A stretch of 64,000 nt of DNA from Microvelia longipes. Taxonomy: Eukaryota > Arthropoda > Insecta > Hemiptera > Veliidae. Under the pieces are notes generated by a model. That model saw only the letters and a list, made by a program, of their open reading frames with translations. It did no database searches and had not been told where the DNA came from. The position numbers and the translations under genes were made by a program. Where the stretch lies: the NCBI GenBank assembly GCA_018340805.1, contig JACMZG010001913.1, positions 30,870,127 through 30,934,126 on the forward strand, written 5' to 3'. Position 1 is the stretch's first letter; each line of letters opens with the position of its first letter. This document shows positions 1-11,210 of the stretch, in pieces.

Positions 1-794
1 AACTAAAAAATTTAAAAGACAGAAAAATGTCTTTATAAAAATATTATTCCTTTATTTCAAAAGTCGAAAAAAGCCCGGAGGAATTTTCAGAATTCCGTTA
101 TATTTTCTTAAATATATTCCCAAGGGAAAATCGAAGCAGTATGCTAAAAACGAATAATACTCTATTTTAAACTATGAACTTATTCTTAAGCCAGTTCAAA
201 TTATATACGAATTTTCACTTGAAAATTGAATACGTGCTTCAAACAATGACTTAATTAAAATTTATAGGAAGCATTTTTATACATGTATATTAATACTAAA
301 TACAAAACATTTATCATATTTATCGAAAATTTATTTGGTTTTGTGTATTTTATACTTAATAAAAAGAAAAGTTATTTATTTTATTAAATTTTATATTGCA
401 ACTATGTATTGTGATTTAATAAATGTGAGTATATAAATAAGTACAGTATTACAATATGGGAGTTCTGGAAATAATAATACAGCAACGGCAGATGGAAAAA
501 GAATATATGAAATTATACTTAACGTAAAAGAATTTAATGAATTTTTTATTGCATAAAAAATTTTATTTAATTAAAATTATGTAGTTAAAATATGTAAACG
601 TATAATATTTTCTATCATTAATTAAAACGTTTAGTTATTGATAAAGGTATACCTATATACCAGTTTTTGAGCTCTTCAAATAATCTGATTTTAACATAGG
701 TATAGAAACAATTTTTTTCAAGTATTCTAGAGGCTTATTTTTGCACAAAATATAACTCCGTATTCAATATGAAGATAAAGTCTGTTATTATTTG
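1..794. other. AT-rich stretch, nothing recognised
   Basis: No open frame of coding character, RNA gene, tandem repeat or inverted repeat was seen here. Confidence 0.5.
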
Positions 795-1549
795 AAAAAA
801 ATCGGGTACGGGGTTCCTCGGATCTTTTCCTCAACACATCATATTCGCTACGCTCATCTTCCTAGTTTTGGACTCGCTTCGCTCGCCCTCAGAAATACAA
901 GTAGTTAAAATTTTTACTGCAACACGTCTTCGGACTCTTTTCGCTCATTCTCAGATAGTAAATACATTCGTTTCATTCCCAGTGGTCATTTATCCAGGCA
1001 CTAAACACGCTCGATGCTGCACAACTTTTATGATCCACAAAAATCAAAGATAGACTTAGTATACTTATTTATTACGTCAGGGGGTACACTAGTACCAAAT
1101 TCTAACTCACTTAGAATATTTTCCAATTTTTTTTTAAATTTTCTAAAAAAACGTATACAAATCAATCGATATAAATTAAAGTAGTGCTGATAATGAGATG
1201 AAACATAGTACATATGTTAGTCTTATACATGGCTAACACGCGTGCCAAATTTAATCAGATCGCATCATTTTTCCGTGTTTTATTATTTTTCGAAACTTTG
1301 GCTAAGCCATTACTGCGGGTTATTGACGTCATAAAAAATATTTTTCAAATAGCACAACTACAGTGGTAAACTGATTTTTGTACAAAATTTCAGTTCCCTA
1401 GCATAAATACACTAGGCGCTATGATGATAACAGACACACACACACATACATACTGACAACTATGCAAAAACCACTCAGGAGGTCTTCAAAACGCCTGAAA
1501 CAACACTTTTCCTATATACCTACGGTATAAAAGAGGAAAAGTAAAAATC
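795..1549 (-). mobile_element. 5S-bearing dispersed repeat, near full-length copy A
   Basis: Read on the minus strand it begins with a hairpin (CTTTTCCT...ATACC-GTA-GGTAT...AGGAAAAG). A (TG)n run and the core block with GACGTCA (near 1326) follow. Next comes a 5S rRNA-like segment (976-1036), then repeats of the type GAGCGAAGCGAG, and finally the motif ACCCCGTACCC and a run of seven T. The same order of blocks recurs in other copies in this window, which defines the family. No protein is encoded. It is non-autonomous; the superfamily is uncertain (a SINE3-like element or a composite). Confidence 0.75.
976..1036 (-). pseudogene. 5S rRNA-derived segment in repeat copy A
   Basis: On the minus strand the words GCAGCATCGAGCG, AGTGCCTGGAT and ACCACTGGGAA follow the 3' half of eukaryotic 5S rRNA, the part that holds the internal promoter (A box, intermediate element, C box). 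The 5' half is absent, so this is not a functional 5S gene. Confidence 0.6.
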
Positions 1550-2013
1550 AAATTATGCTATGACGCAATCGTAAACTGAGTTTTACTTTCAGAGAAAAAT
1601 GAAAAGTTTCGTATTCGAAATATGAATCCTTATGATTTTTTTATTAAAAAATATTTATAATTGTTTAATAAAAAATGGGAGAAGTAATATTAAATCAAAT
1701 AATTGCAGGCTTTATTTTAATAAAAAAATTATAAAAGAGTTGTAAAAGAATAAGTTTTTAACTAAATGAATTTTAGATTTAATTAAATAAAATTCAAGGC
1801 TTTTTGTAATTTGTTGAAGAGGGAGGGGGGCTGGTGTAAAAATGTAAATATCCAAGGTATTGATCCTTTTCGAACTTTCTCCTAAACATTAGCTTTGCAT
1901 TATCCTTTAGGTAAAAATATTAAATCACAATATGAGGGCTAATTGAGAAATTTCTTAGTTTACATCATAATTTAATGGATTTTTTATTGACTTAATCGAT
2001 AATTAAATAAAAA
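1550..2013. other. AT-rich spacer, nothing recognised
   Basis: Only low-complexity AT-rich sequence and a short G-rich patch near 1820 were seen. Confidence 0.5.
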
Positions 2014-2556
2014 ATAATTAATGGAGCCAACAGTCCTTTAAAATTTATTGAAAATAAAATGCCGAAAAGCTTTTGCTCAGGGATCCTGAGCTTCGTCAGT
2101 TCCTGAAATCGACAAAAAATGAAAGAGTTTTGTAATCGTGCTATTACAATATTCTCAAAATAAATTTATAAAAATATCAGATGTAAATGTTTGAACAAGA
2201 AAAAACATTAATAAGCATAAGATAAATCAACATACGTAACATTATGTGCGGATTAAACCGAAGTTCAAAAAATAATACAATTTTAAATTTTTTCGTATGT
2301 CACATTGCCCAAAAAAATATTAAGTATGAAAGTACTACAACTAAATTCAGATATTTAAATTGAAGAAATATTACCAACAGAAAAAGTAAGGAAGAAGGAG
2401 GGAAATATAAAAAACTGTTTATATTGTAAAATTACGTTTATAAACCCTTTCATTTTTCAATTTTCTGGAATTGACGAAGCTCAGGATCCCTGGGTGAAAG
2501 CTTTTTGACAATTCATTTTTATTAAATTTTAAAGGACTGAAGTCTTTATTAATTAC
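2014..2556. mobile_element. Fold-back element with about 140-bp inverted arms
   Basis: The left arm (about 2015-2160) is the imperfect reverse complement of the right arm (about 2395-2556). Both share CAGTCCTTTAAAATTTA and the word CAGGGATCCTGAGCTTCGTCA. The interior has no coding frame. A solitary related end lies near 34125-34160. The arms contain a CTGACGA...stem...GAAA-like motif discussed in the findings. The element abuts 5S-bearing repeat copy B on its right. Confidence 0.65.
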
Positions 2557-2921
2557 TTTTCCTCATTTATACTGTAGGTATATAGGAAAACCATTGTTTG
2601 CAAAAGATCCAAAACCGGGATGAAACCAGAATTCATCCGTGTGTGTGTGTGTGCCTGTTCATCGAAGCTCCTAGTGTATTCATGCTAGAAAGTTGAAACT
2701 TCGTACAAAAAACAGTCTACCACTGTAGTTGTGCTATTCGGGGAAAAAATTGTGACGTCATTAACCCGCAAGAATGACTTAGCGAAAATTTTGAAAAATC
2801 ATAAAACGCGGAAAAATGATGCGATCGCATTGAGATTCGGCACGCATGCTGCTATTTATATAAGACTATGATTAGGAAAAACTTACTCGAAGGGGTCCGA
2901 GTACCCCTAACTCGATTTTTT
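2554..2921 (+). mobile_element. 5S-bearing repeat, copy B, 5' part only
   Basis: It starts with the family's 5' hairpin (ATACTGTAGGTAT flanked by TTTTCCT and AGGAAAA). A (TG)n run at 2640-2652 and the core block with GTGACGTCATTAACCC at 2752 follow. It then jumps to a terminal-like GAGTACCCCT...TTTTTT sequence. The 5S-like segment is missing, so it is internally deleted. Confidence 0.7.
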
Positions 2922-3487
2922 AAATTATTTTTACAATTTGTAATAGTCTAAAAGCTCTAAAGTTATTAATTGATAATATTCTACAGTAAAAATATATGAC
3001 ATAGTGCTAAACGTGGTTGACCCTGTATAATTTTTTTTTACTTTCTTCTACCTTTTTAGCCGACCTTTTGGACTGAATTTGACCTTCAAAGAGAAACTTC
3101 CTTGGACTATACAACAGTGCCTTGAGAAGACTTCCAAACACCTGGCTTTTCACCTCTTCACACTCTTGCATTTATACTTAATGAAGATATTTAATTTATC
3201 AAGTCTTAATTTAATTTAGTCAATATCTAATTTAAACTTATACTTAATATCAGCTATATTATATCTCATATATCTAAGTAATAAATCAACTAGCTTTTCT
3301 TAACCATTTAAATAATCATAATCCTCTATATCATAAATAATTATAACCTATATAGTATCATTTAAATAATCTAGCTCATATTAATCATCTAATTGTTAAT
3401 ATTTAATTTGTTAATATGTATTATTATAGACTATTGTAGAGGTGCTAATGACCTAAGAGTTAAGCACCTCAAAAATAAATAAATAAA
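2922..3487 (+). mobile_element. Probable non-LTR retrotransposon 3' end with (AAAT)n tail
   Basis: The stretch ends in a small hairpin (AGGTGC...GCACCT at about 3440-3468) followed by AAATAAATAAATAAA. A terminal hairpin plus short-repeat tail is usual for CR1/L2-type retrotransposon 3' ends. The element at the right end of this window has a comparable AGGAGGTGCACA hairpin before its tail. No coding part was seen, so the 5' boundary is a guess. Confidence 0.45.
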
Positions 3488-4025
3488 CACAACTTACTTT
3501 AAAAACAATGAAAGAAAAGAAGTCTCTCCACAAAATAAAAACTTGATTGGCAAAGCGCATTTAACCAAACTAGAGGCCATCACTAGTGCAAAACCTATCA
3601 AACAAAAGACAATAAAATAAGTAAAACACAAAAACTTACTCAACAAATGATGAACAAAGTATGGAAGGAAGACAAAAGAAATACAATAAAAATAGAAAAA
3701 ACGAAATGAATTAAATAAGCAAAAATAAATAAAATAACTACCGTTGAGATGTAAAGAAGAATAGAAGGGAGTCTATAATTTTTATTAGATATGAGTGTCA
3801 GACTGACAGTAAGAGGCGATGGCGCTTGTAGTATTGTTTTTATTAGTTTTTTCTTCCTTTTATTTCTCTTATGACTTTATATTAGGAAGTCGGTCCTTCA
3901 AATTAGCGAATTGGGCATTTGAATATTGGGTTTCAAAAAGATCTGAGCTTTAATCGGTTACATTTTTGGTTGGTAATCTTCCTCTTTAAGTCAATTCACT
4001 TTCAATACAAACCTTAAAATTATCG
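3488..4025. other. No gene recognised
   Basis: A-rich sequence with scattered purine runs; nothing recognisable. Confidence 0.4.
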
Positions 4026-5375
4026 AATTCATTACGATTATCCTCACGCCTTTGGATCACTTTACTCATCCTCAAATTATGCAAAGTCCTAAATTTATAC
4101 TGCAACACTTGTTTGGACTTCGCTCGCTCTCAAACAGTAAATTTATTAGTTTTATTCTTAGCAGTCACTCATCTAGACACTGTTTAATATACTACTTGCA
4201 TTTATACAAAACTTAGTATACTTATTTATTACTAACTGTGATACGCTTGTACCAAACTCAATAAATTATTTTATTTCAATTTAGTTCCACTAATTTAGTT
4301 CAAGCCTAATTTTTATATTATAAGTAAAATATCAACATTTACCGGCTGAACTTCGGTATAGGGTACCCCCTGTTATCAATACTATATATTGATATATTTT
4401 TAGTTTAGAGATATGACGTAGGAATAATCGATATATGCCTTTTCTTTTACTTTTATGAACATATTTTATTATTTTTTAAAATGTTTTTTGTTGTTTGTGT
4501 TTTTATTTATTTGTTGTAAAATGATTTATAACTATTTTTTTTATGTTTTTATAATGTTTTAACTATATTTTCATAAGAATAATCGATGATAGACCACATT
4601 TTATTTTATGTTACGCGTATTTTTTACGTATTTTTGTGTTTGTTATTTTATGGTTTTTTATTTTAATTAATTATTATTTTATTATTTTACTGCTAAGTAA
4701 AATGGTGGGGGATAGTAGAGACGGAGAAAAAATAAACATCTGAAGACGGGGGTGTAGTTTGGGGGGACACAGTAAAGTACGCGCCAATATAAATCGATAC
4801 ATGGTTACAAGGAGAGTTCGATATATATCGAAATAGGACGTTGATAACAAGGGGTATCGTATACCGAAGATTTACATAACCACGCCAAGGAGTATCACCA
4901 CTGGGTGATTCCTCGTATCAAGACTGCCAAGTCACTTTAACCAGTATGAGCACTATATCATATACATTTATTGTAGACAATAATCAATAAAGTTAAAAAA
5001 AACATTTTTTTAAAAACGATAACAAGTCATTTGATAAAAATTAAACTAATGCGTAAAATTTTATGGATATGTGCCATAAAAAGGCACATATGTTAATCTT
5101 ATATATGACTACATGCGTGTTAAATCTCAAACTATTGGACAAATGTTATTGTGTTTTATGAATTTCCGAAAATTTTGCTGACATCATTTCCGGTAAATGA
5201 AGTTAAATAAAAACTATTTTCTGGATAGCAAAACTAGACATAAAGATAAATTTTCGTTCAATTCTCTTGCAAACTATCCTGGGAAGTACGAAAATAAAGG
5301 ACATACATACACACTCGCATACACTCATACAGAAAACTTTGTGAAAACCACTTAGAGGGGCTTGAACACCAAAAA
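4026..5375 (-). mobile_element. 5S-bearing repeat, copy C, split by an inserted element
   Basis: The 3' part (4026 to about 4330) includes GAGCGAAG-type motifs and a decayed 5S segment (about 4141-4205). The 5' part (about 4990-5375) includes the ATATGTTAATCTTATA block and the AC-rich microsatellite. Both lie on the minus strand in consistent order. They are separated by about 650 bp that contains a MITE with its own inverted ends. The copy is more diverged than copies A and L and is therefore probably older than the insertion. Confidence 0.6.
4351..4869. mobile_element. MITE nested in repeat copy C
   Basis: The left end (4351-4379, CTTCGGTATAGGGTACCCCC) and the reverse complement of the right end (4841-4869, CTTCGGTATACGATACCCC) match over about 29 bp, and looser matches continue inward. 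Nothing is encoded. The hexamer ATTTAC occurs outside both ends but not symmetrically, so the target duplication is unproven. Confidence 0.65.
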
Positions 5376-6300
5376 CAAATAATTCTTAACAACTAGACAT
5401 ACATTATTTCAATTTTTTTTAAAATGTAGTTATAGGTAAAGCATAAAACCGGAAACTTAAGCAAGTAATTAACCGGAAACTTATCAAGTAATTGCACAGA
5501 ACAATGAATTTCTACAAAAAATAACCCGAAATACCCCAGCCTTCCCGCCAGAAGTGATAAAAGTCACCGAGAAAAGAAACAAAGTAGTTTATCGTGCTTT
5601 CGTAATTCAAACAGTCTTCTGTGCTTACTAAACAAACGTTGTTAAACTGTCCCATGGTTTATAAATAAACAATCAGTATACATATATAAACAAAATACTA
5701 TTTCCATAATCCAGTTATATAAGAGTTGAATAAATATTTCCCTAGGAAAATTCACACATGAGGAAATTCATCGGAAAATAATATTTTCATTTTCCCACAC
5801 ACTTTCAATATGTAAATTTCTCTACAATACCGGTTTAAACCGAACTCCTTTCGGTAAAATAATATATTTGAATGAAAACATTATATTTGTAAAATATTAT
5901 AAACCTAAAATAAAATATATAAATTAATTAGTTCACCGAGGCGTGGAGAGTGTTAAAATAATCAAATTTTTATTTTTAAAGGTTATCAAGAAGTGAATAT
6001 TAATTTAAAGAATGAATAAAATTTACCCCTGTTTATTTAACAGTGATACACACATAATATGAACCGTAGATAGGTATAATATTACTAGAGGGGTTATATA
6101 GATTGAATTTTGAATCATTGAATCAGTAACCTGAACACATTTGTTTATTAACGAAGTCAATAATCAGTATAAAATTGCAAATTTGTATTTTAACATACAA
6201 AACAAAAAAATATACGATGTGTGAAAAGTAGATGAGAATTAATTTATTAAAACCTTAACTTACTCGGAAAGAAGGTTTCGATGAGGTAACACAGAGCACC
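5376..6300. other. Unassigned stretch with one small open frame
   Basis: Mostly AT-rich. An open frame on the plus strand at 5473-5631 (52 codons, no ATG at its beginning) has a mixed, protein-like composition but matches no family I know. A short direct duplication of CCGGAAACTTA lies at 5450-5484. Confidence 0.3.
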
Positions 6301-6531
6301 AAAATAGTATCCTACGCTACCAGGCAGGAAAATGGAATTTTACAGACGAGTTTTACAAATTAGCTCCGAACGGAGGCGTCAGCCGAGGCTAATTACACCA
6401 TTTGACTGATGAGGCACAGCCGAGTCAGGCAAATGGCAGATTGCCAACAGAGGCGGAGAAGATGCAGGCCATCGATAGCACGAGTGCTATCGGCAATGTT
6501 TTCTTTGCTGCATACTAGCACATACTATTTA
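6301..6531. mobile_element. MITE with GC-rich internal hairpins, copy 1
   Basis: The left end (AAAATAGTAT...CAGGCAG, with TACAGACGAG inside) and the right end (TTTGCTGCATACTAGCA...ATACTATTT) are imperfect inverted repeats. The interior is GC-rich for this window and holds hairpins: CATTTGACTGA/CAGTCAAATG-like arms around GAGGCACAGCCGAG at about 6400-6440, and CGATAGCAC/GTGCTATCG at about 6472-6491. A second member of the family lies at 47605-47788. Confidence 0.7.
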
Positions 6532-6959
6532 TCTGCTATTTATCAACTATATATCTACTTACGGCTTAAAAATAAACAAGAATATAATTCTTTAAAATGT
6601 TATAATTAATTTTTATCCGTTACAGCAAAAAGTTGAGATTATAATAAATTATTAAATTAAGATATAAATTTATAACTTAAATTAATAAATAAGAAGGGGT
6701 AGCAAAAATTGCTTTGAAGCTGTTGCAACACTTACAATGTCAGGTAGACATAGTTTTGTAATTTGTTATAAGACCAATTTGTTAATGTATCTGTTTTTTC
6801 ACTCTTATTCTGATTCATTATACTTTATAGCAAAATTAGTTTACCTTGTTTACAGTTTTAGTAAAGATTTGCATTTTAAATTCGTGACTTTATTTAAACA
6901 AAATAATTAATCAAATAATAAAATAAGGGACACAAAAATATTAAAAATCTGACGATTCA
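6532..6959. other. AT-rich spacer, nothing recognised
   Basis: No structure beyond low-complexity AT-rich sequence was seen. Confidence 0.4.
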
Positions 6960-7350
6960 GAAACAGCTTAAAAGTCACGAATACCAATATTTTATGAAAA
7001 ATAATATTTATTGGGTATTTTATAGGAATGTTTATTACTTAATAATACATCGCGTTTTATGTAATAATATATAGAAAATATATACCCGATAATCATGTTT
7101 ACAAGACGCAAAAACACCGAAATTCACTTAATAACCTGCAACATAATAACCTCAACTCATTCATTTGTCTTTCTTGGGTATTTGTTTTTTTTACCATCAT
7201 ATTTAAATGTATCATAACTCCCTAGGAAGTAGAGTATTATCAAGAATATTTCTCGTATTTTTTTTTTTAGTAGTTTGTTGACATTGTTGGTATAATGACA
7301 ATTTGCAGCATAGAAACAGTTCAGTAATGATAAATTTTGCAGCCGTATTT
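6960..7350 (-). mobile_element. Decayed partial copy of the 46.7-kb DNA transposon
   Basis: The reverse complement shares blocks in the same order as 46855-47200. These are GGCTGCAAAATT, CTAGGGAGTTATG followed by CATTTAAATA, GAGGTTATTAT, and GAATTTCGGT...TTGTAAAC. Neither terminal inverted repeat is present. Confidence 0.5.
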
Positions 7351-7384
7351 ATAAAAAGATATTTTAAGCTTCGCACAGAATCAA

Positions 7385-7670
7385 GATAATAATAATAATA
7401 ATAATAATTCTTTATTTCGAAAAAAGATAGGCTATGTCTCCTTATTAATCCTTAGAAATCCTTAGTATAGTAGTAATCCTTAGTGTAATCCTTATTAATA
7501 TTAGTAATCCTTAGTATGTCTCGTATTACTCAATGAAACCCTGCAGCTCTGAGCTAGATTCTTCCACTCCGTGGGCGATTAGCATACAAAGCATTGATTG
7601 GCCCTTTGCGGCCTCGCTGTCTTGTGCGTCAGTAATATGGTGTGTTGGTCGCTTTGGGTCCTTTTAAATT
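7385..7670 (-). mobile_element. Non-LTR retrotransposon 3' end, (ATT)n tail
   Basis: On the minus strand a GC-richer segment (7540-7640) runs into CGAAATAAAGAATT followed by repeated ATT (7387-7412). A polyadenylation-like AATAAAG directly before an (ATT)n tail is typical of several insect non-LTR clades. A short motif AAGGATTA(C) is repeated several times before the tail. No catalytic domain remains. Confidence 0.5.
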
Positions 7671-9148
7671 AAATTAGATGTCCCAAAATTTAAAATATAA
7701 CATTTACACTTCATATTTCAGACAATTTGAAGAAAGTAGTATTTCTAATTCTTTTTCAAAATTTAAGCTGATACTAGTCTTAATTGATTCAGAAAACACA
7801 AAACTATAAATTAATGCCGGTCCTGAGTCGAATTAAAGTTAACAAAAAGTTAAAAACACGGCGGTAAATTACCGAATTATACGTCAGGCAAACAAGAAAT
7901 TTCAACCAGTGCATCGTATTTGATATCATTCCGAGGTTTTGAATTGTACAGGATTTTCTAAATATTTCTAGGCAGGAACACTGATTTAACCTCCATCCAC
8001 TGAAACCTTCTCAGGCAGGTTAATCTTGTAAAGCTGTCTATTGATATTGTTATCAATACTTTCTGAGTACATTATTTTCACGTAAAATCGCATTTGCCTC
8101 GCTGCTGAATACAATTTACCCAACGTAAAAGGTAGACTATTTTCAAATATATCATTGTCAGGAGCCTTTCTATAGTTGCCCGAGGCAATAAATCAAGTAG
8201 AAAACAAGGCAAATCTAAACTGCGGTCTAACAAATATCCTTCCTACATTCCAATTTTTATAACTACTTCCCTTTTATTTGTACAATATTGCTAGTTGATT
8301 TCTAATCCCTACTTTTTTATTCAAATATTTTTATACATTTAATGGCAAAAATGCAAGCTATTGCAGTTAAAAGTTGCAAAAATGACAATTTTTGTCGTAT
8401 AAAAGTAAAGTGTTATTTTAACAAAATATTTTTTTTCGAAAGTGAACTAATAATAAGATTTTTGGACTAAAAGGGGTTAAAATAAATAAGTGTTATTCTT
8501 ATAAATCTTTCTCTAAAACCACTCTTTCCCTTCGTTTTAGAGAATTTTATGTACCATTTAATTAATATTGTAAAAATGTATAATATATGTTATATATGTT
8601 ATGCATATGTATTATATATGCATGTATGTTAATATTGTAAACATATGCTAAAATGTTAAGAATTATCAATTTATCCACATTCTAGCAAGAATAGATTAAA
8701 ATTTGCACTATTGAATGTATAAAAATATTTAGGTTTCCTTAAAGGGCAATAATAAGAGAAGTTTTTTTCCGTTCTTGGCTAAACTTTTGCTCATCTCTTA
8801 CTTCCTCTAATACTTTACTATTAAAAATTCCATTAAATACAATATAAGAAAAACATTTATATGCAAATTTTTCCATATAAAAAAGTATCAAAATATTTGA
8901 CATAGTTATTAGTTCGCCCTTTAGGAAATTAACTCAGCTTTCCAACAATTTCCAACGACACCAATTTCATCTTTCTAGCTTGAACAATATAAAAGCTATT
9001 AACAATTTTATGATGCGAAGTCAAATATTCTCAAGAAATGTTAAATTTCGGTTAGAGATTGGGGTTTATAATATGGGACATTTTTTGTTTTCCTTGAGGA
9101 GTACTATCACCTCCTCCTCAGGAGGACACTTTATATAGAACAACCTGT
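7671..9148. other. No gene or repeat recognised
   Basis: AT-rich sequence without coding frames above noise. Small AT palindromes near 8590-8640 only. Confidence 0.4.
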
Positions 9149-9166
9149 ATATATATATATATTATA

Positions 9167-9214
<48 letters not shown>
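9149..9214. repeat. (TA)n microsatellite
   Basis: Uninterrupted TA dinucleotides apart from two single-base slips. Confidence 0.95.
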
Positions 9215-9217
<3 letters not shown>

Positions 9218-9235
9218 ATATTTAAATAATACATA

Positions 9236-9680
9236 CCTATCTTTTTGTATGTGTGTGCGTGTCTGTTATAATCATCATAGCTTTTAGAGTATTTATGCAA
9301 CAGGGTTAATTAACCGGTAATTATGACATTAAAGGCAGAAAATGTGTTGTCGATTTAAATCGAACAACCATCAGGGTTATCCCTGATGGGCCGCTGAGCT
9401 CTAAACGGATATTACTATTACATGTATTATTACTAATACTGGTTTAATTTTTAATGCTTAATATTCATTCGTTTTTAACATAATTGTTAAATATAAAAGA
9501 ATCAAGTTTTAATTTTTAGATGAAAATTGCTTTAAGTAATAAGTAACGATATTAAGTTTAATTGCAATGCGCCTAGTATATCTGCTGTTTTTGTTCGATC
9601 GTTACATTAAAGCAGAGTCGAGTGAGATCAGAGCGATATGTTAAGGGAAAGTTCTGAGGAACCCCGTACCCCATTTTAAT
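9236..9680 (+). mobile_element. 5S-bearing repeat, decayed copy D
   Basis: The (TG)n block with ATCATCATAGCTTTTAG (9245-9290) is near the 5' side. The 3' terminal words TTCTGAGGAACCCCGTACCCC (split here: TTCTGAGGAA then CCCCGTACCCC) end at about 9672. The middle, including the 5S segment, is not recognisable. Confidence 0.5.
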
Positions 9681-10012
9681 AAAGCAGTACGACAAAAATA
9701 TTATTATAAATCTTTTTTGCTTTTCTAAGCGAACACAGTACCTTTCTTCTTCCTCCGGTAATATGTGGAGAAAAGTAAATATTACATAAGGTTTCAAAAG
9801 GTTAATAAGAAGAAGATTTTTTTTCTTTTTCGATTCCTTTTCTACAATGAAAATTCATTGCTTTCGGAGAGGGTAGAGAAAAAGGTTGATGGCGCCTGCT
9901 TTATCGATCTTAAAGCCCTACTCTATCCAAATATACTCTATGCTGTGTCAATTATTGAAATTTCCTCATATACGTATAAGTAGGCGTAGAGTTTGAGGAT
10001 GTAAATAAAATC

Positions 10013-10062
10013 AAAAAGAATCGGGTATGAGGTACCTCAAAACTTTTCCTCATCACAGCAAA
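10013..10062 (-). mobile_element. 5S-bearing repeat, 3' terminal fragment E
   Basis: It reads, on the minus strand, as the terminal block with TGAGGAAAAGTTTTGAGG and ACCTCATACCCGATT. Only this end is present. Confidence 0.5.
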
Positions 10063-10109
10063 TTCCTACATTTACCCTTCAAGTCAAAAAGTGAAACCGC
10101 CAAGACCTC

Positions 10110-10260
10110 ATATAATTACGAGAATTATTGGGGACCTACGACTTGGCTTATTCAATTCAATGATCTCAGAACTTTTTACGCTAGCATTGGCTTCATTTTA
10201 CACTCATATGTTTTTGTTGGGATTTCATTCCCATTTGTAAGCTTGAAAATTATTCATATC
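10110..10260 (+). repeat. Dispersed repeat shared with 40.9 kb
   Basis: CTTGGCTTAT, CAACTTTTTACG-like and TTTTTGTTGGGATTT occur in the same order and spacing at about 40930-41020. It directly precedes an 85-bp tandem repeat. Confidence 0.55.
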
Positions 10261-10263
10261 ACA

Positions 10264-10640
10264 ACGTCCACTTGGTCATAGAATCAATATTTTTTAGAAT
10301 CATCCGTTTCAAGAACATTCGTTTAGTACAATACCTCTACAATTATTCTGCAACATCCACTTGGTCGTAGTATTTGTTTAGAATAATCCGTTTCAAGAAC
10401 ATTCGTTTAATATAATACCACTACAATTATTCTACAACGTCCATTTGGTCAATGTATTTTTTTAAGTATCCGTTTTAAGAACATTCGTTTAATATTATAA
10501 TACCATTACAATTATTGTACTATGTCCACTTAGTCATTGTATTTTTTTAGAATTATCCGTTTTAAGAACATTTCTTCAATATTATATCACTAAAATTGCT
10601 CCAAAACGTCCACTTAGTCTTAGTATTTCTTCAGATAATC
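10264..10640 (+). repeat. 85-bp minisatellite, about 4.5 units
   Basis: Units start with ACGTCCACTTGGTC or close variants at 10264, 10353, 10437, 10522 and 10606. Each unit also has AAGAACATTCGTTTAATA and ACAATTATT. The spacing of 84-89 bp and substitutions between units show an old tandem array. Confidence 0.85.
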
Positions 10641-10784
10641 GTAAATTTCTTAGATCTATTACTTCATATGTGGGTCCGTTGTACCAACAATGGACTCATT
10701 TTCTTGTGACCATGTTGCGTTTGTAAAAGTTGTGATATTTTTCGCTTTACTTTCTCAAATAGTTTTAAGCTACTTCCAAATTCG

Positions 10785-11205
10785 AGTACGGGGCACCTCA
10801 TAAAATGTTCCCAATTCATCCGATATACTACGCTCGATCTCACTTCTAAAAACTTAACTAATGCTGATAATTACATGAAACTTACCATATTTGTTGTTCA
10901 TCTAAAGTACACTATACGTAAAAAATTTATTAAAAGTATATTTTATATATTTGCTAAGTCAATAATGACGTCTATATTTAGGACTGGCACAACTAGTCCT
11001 AAAGATTGATTTATGTGCAATGTTTAAACTCTTTAGGTCATGTTATCCTAGAGAGAACATATCCTAACTGTTTTATCAGAAACACACATACATAAACACT
11101 GACAACTAGGTAAAAACCACTTGGGTCTTACAGATTAGATCTGATTAGATTTTTTGTGCATCACATTACTTTTCCTAAATAAAGATAGTATATAACGAAG
11201 AAAAG
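10785..11205 (-). mobile_element. 5S-bearing repeat, copy F, lacking the 5S segment
   Basis: The 3' terminal words (GAGGTGCCCCGTACTCG on the minus strand), GAGCGTAGTATA, the GTTTCAT...TCAGCATTAG block, a near-CRE core at 10963-10972, an AC-rich run and the 5' GAAAAGTAAAAATC end are in the expected order. The 5S part is deleted. Confidence 0.6.
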
Positions 11206-11210
11206 TAAAA

